Below, piece by piece: positions 26,735 through 28,588 of a stretch of DNA of 28,588 nt; position 1 is the first letter of the stretch, and every line of letters starts with the position of its first letter. The notes beneath the pieces were generated by a model. That model did not search any database. It saw only the letters and a list, made by a program, of their open reading frames with translations, and had not been told where the DNA came from. A program made the translations under genes and the position numbers. This DNA comes from a virus. Location of the stretch: IMG/VR virus record IMGVR_UViG_3300032676_000609, positions 1-28,588 of that record; one strand, 5' to 3'.

Positions 26735-27703
26735 ATGCCTAGTTTTAAAGAAGATGAATTTAAGTTTCCAGATGAAGCGCCAGTTGCTGAAGTAGAAGCA
26801 GAAGGCTCTGAGCTGGAGATTGAAATTGAAGACGATACACCAGAGATAGATCGTGGACGTGTTCCAGCCGATCCAGAGAAAGTTAAGGCCTTAGAAGTTG
26901 AGGTTAACGAACTCGACAAATATAGCCAAGAAGCAAAGGACAAGATGATCCAGATGAAGCGTGTCTGGAACGACGAGCGCCGTGCTAAAGAACAGGCTCA
27001 ACGTGAGCAACAGGCTGCCTTAGATGCTGCTCAACGCCTATATGAAGAGAACAAGCGTATTAAAAGTATGCTTAATGCAGGCGGAAAAGAGTACAAAGAG
27101 GCTATTACAGACTCTACCAGCATGAAATTGGCACTAGCTAAAGAAGCCTATAAACAGGCTTATGAGGCTGGCGATACCGACAAGATGATGGAAGCTCAGC
27201 AAAAGGTCACAGAAGCTACCTTAGCTTTAGACCGTGCGCAGCGTTTTCAAGCACCAGCTTTACAGGTTGAAGAATTTCCTGTACAAAGCATACAACAGAC
27301 TCAAGTTGCACCACGCCTTGACGATAAGGTGATGGAATGGCAGGAAAAAAATCCTTGGTTCGGACAGGACGAGGAAATGACTGCAGCAGCGTTAGGGCTA
27401 CACGAAAAGCTCAAGCGCCAAGGTGTGCAAATTGGTTCTGATGATTATTACGCAAAGTTGGACAAGACTATGCGTAAACGGTTTCCAGAAAACTTCGACG
27501 ATGAAGTAGAAGAAGCTGAAGTAGTACCGACAAAGCAAAAGGCAGACGGTCCAAAAGCAAAGTCGAGCACGGTAGTAGCTCCGGCAACTAGGACGACGGC
27601 GCCTAAAAAAGTCAGGTTATCTCAATCGCAAGTAGCAATAGCGAAAAAACTTGGCTTATCCCCAGAGCAGTATGTCCGTGAACTTTTAAAAATGGAGGCC
27701 TAA
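26735..27703 (+). CDS. Head scaffolding protein
   Basis: 322 residues, almost all charged helix: acidic N-terminus (EVEAEGSELEIEIEDDTPE), a long coiled coil 45-175, an aromatic patch (EKNPWFGQDEEM) and a basic C-terminus (KKVRLSQSQVAIAKKLG) typical of the capsid-binding end of scaffold proteins. SD AAGGAGG. It lies between portal/chaperonin and capsid genes. It should guide prohead assembly and leave or be degraded before packaging. Confidence 0.8.
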   Translation: MPSFKEDEFKFPDEAPVAEVEAEGSELEIEIEDDTPEIDRGRVPADPEKVKALEVEVNELDKYSQEAKDKMIQMKRVWNDERRAKEQAQREQQAALDAAQRLYEENKRIKSMLNAGGKEYKEAITDSTSMKLALAKEAYKQAYEAGDTDKMMEAQQKVTEATLALDRAQRFQAPALQVEEFPVQSIQQTQVAPRLDDKVMEWQEKNPWFGQDEEMTAAALGLHEKLKRQGVQIGSDDYYAKLDKTMRKRFPENFDDEVEEAEVVPTKQKADGPKAKSSTVVAPATRTTAPKKVRLSQSQVAIAKKLGLSPEQYVRELLKMEA

Positions 27704-27704
27704 C

Positions 27705-28154
27705 ATGGCTGAAAAAAGAATTGACCGTGAAGTAGAAACCCGTGCAACAACCGAGCGCCCTAAACAGTGGGCACCTGCAGAATTGCTACCAGAGCCTGAC
27801 AAACAGGCGGGTTACGCTTATCGTTGGATACGTGTTTCCACGTTGAACTCGGCTGATCCCCGTAATCTTTCCGCCAAAATGCGTGAAGGTTGGGAGCCAG
27901 TAAGACTTGAGGAACAACCAAAATTTCAACTGTTAGCTGATCCCAATAGTCGTTATAAAGACAATATTGAGATTGGCGGGTTATTACTCTGCAAGGCACC
28001 TGAAGAGCTTGTTGAACAACGTAATGAATATTACATTAGACAAAGCGACAACCAAACCAATGCAGTTGATAACAATTTAATGCGCCAAAGTGACCCAAGG
28101 ATGCCTCTCTTTAATGAGCGGAAATCTACGACGACCTTTGGTAAAGGTAGTTAA
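27705..28154 (+). CDS. Hypothetical structural protein
   Basis: 149 residues: a polar N-terminus (EKRIDREVETRATTERPKQW), a central segment YAYRWIRVSTLNSADPRNLS and MREGWEPVRLEEQPKFQLL, and a Met/Asn-rich end. The WIRVST...REGWEPV block recurs in phage head operons next to scaffolds; the role is unknown. SD GGAGG, two bases after the scaffold stop. Confidence 0.7.
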   Translation: MAEKRIDREVETRATTERPKQWAPAELLPEPDKQAGYAYRWIRVSTLNSADPRNLSAKMREGWEPVRLEEQPKFQLLADPNSRYKDNIEIGGLLLCKAPEELVEQRNEYYIRQSDNQTNAVDNNLMRQSDPRMPLFNERKSTTTFGKGS

Positions 28155-28177
28155 ATTTTAATTTTAGGAGTTTAATA

Positions 28178-28588
28178 ATGGCTTATCCCATCGTTAGTAA
28201 CCCCTACGGCTTTAAGCCTGTAAACCGTATTGACGGCCTGCCATATGCTGGCGCTATCCGTCAAATCCCAATCGCAAGCAATTACAATACTGCGATTTAT
28301 AACGGTGACCCAGTTGCTATCGTCGTTGGTGGTACAGTAGCAAAATCATCTACTTCAGGTTCTGAAGTAACTTCTGCAACCATCGCTGGTGTATTTGTTG
28401 GTTGTCAATATGTAAACAGCTCAGGTCAGACCGTTGAAGCTCAGTACTATCCTGGTACTTCAGTAACCAACGCAATTGCCTATGTTGTTGACGATCCTAT
28501 GGCTGCATTCAAAGTAGCAGTTGCCTATGCTAACGGCACAGTTACAACTGTTCAAGAGAACGCAGTTGGTACAAACATGTCCTACTAT
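28178..28588 (+). CDS. Capsid-type head protein, 3'-truncated by window edge
   Basis: 137 residues visible and still open at the right edge. Starts MAYPIVSNPYGFKPVNRIDG with SD TAGGAG. The opening (NPYGFKPVN...AGAIRQIPIASNYNTAIYNGDPV) and the beta-rich, Val/Thr-rich sequence point to an abundant head protein. Position after scaffold suggests the major capsid protein; a decoration or minor head protein is the main alternative, as the length is unknown. Confidence 0.65.
   Translation, partial: MAYPIVSNPYGFKPVNRIDGLPYAGAIRQIPIASNYNTAIYNGDPVAIVVGGTVAKSSTSGSEVTSATIAGVFVGCQYVNSSGQTVEAQYYPGTSVTNAIAYVVDDPMAAFKVAVAYANGTVTTVQENAVGTNMSYY

Noticed and set aside
1-28588. Integrase and attachment site
   Set aside because: No recombinase motif found in any frame and no tRNA fragment seen; lifestyle cannot be decided from this window.

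Overview
The window is part of the genome of a tailed double-stranded DNA phage (or a closely related prophage). The evidence is a packaging and head block (terminase small and large subunits, portal, scaffold, start of a capsid-type protein) next to a phage replication and recombination set (ERF annealing protein, PD-(D/E)XK exonuclease, RusA resolvase, TOPRIM primase, helicase, ParB-like protein). No integrase, lysis or tail gene lies inside the window. Moderate-to-low GC, strong Shine-Dalgarno sites of the AGGAG type and a Sec-type signal peptide point to a bacterial, probably Gram-negative host. A freshwater betaproteobacterial host is only a guess.

Layout. (A) 1-1819, rightward: end of an operon with a metallophosphoesterase cut by the window edge, an HNH endonuclease and a SprT-like metalloprotease. 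(B) 1874-10404, leftward: one tightly coupled operon, transcribed from about 10425. In order of transcription it holds small cysteine-rich and acidic proteins, a SAM methyltransferase, three small modular proteins, two GT-A glycosyltransferases, small membrane proteins, the exonuclease / DUF3310 / ERF / possible SSB recombination module, a signal-peptide protein, and a YbcO-like nuclease. (C) 10489-15086, rightward: RusA, a 430-base non-coding control region, ParB-like protein, helicase, a 55-residue sigma-region-4-like protein and primase. (D) 15058-19557, leftward: about 20 very small genes, many under 60 residues, linked by 4- or 8-base stop/start overlaps. (E) 19874-28588, rightward: TerS, a possible attenuator, tiny genes, TerL, portal, HNH endonuclease, GroES-like co-chaperonin, scaffold, a structural protein and a capsid-type protein cut by the right edge.

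The two divergent boundaries (10405-10488 and 19558-19873) and the control region at 10834-11263 hold most of the regulatory signal: a palindrome inside divergent promoters, a 24-base near-repeat shared by 10843 and 20614, three TGATA-type extended -10 candidates, terminators, and a compact RNA fold with pseudoknot geometry. The most unusual coding feature is the repeated reuse of the same stop-SD-start junction between unrelated small genes (three separate junction families), which looks like a mechanism or scar of modular gene insertion. Eleven small genes of 23 to 58 residues listed here were identified by reading the gaps between the larger genes.
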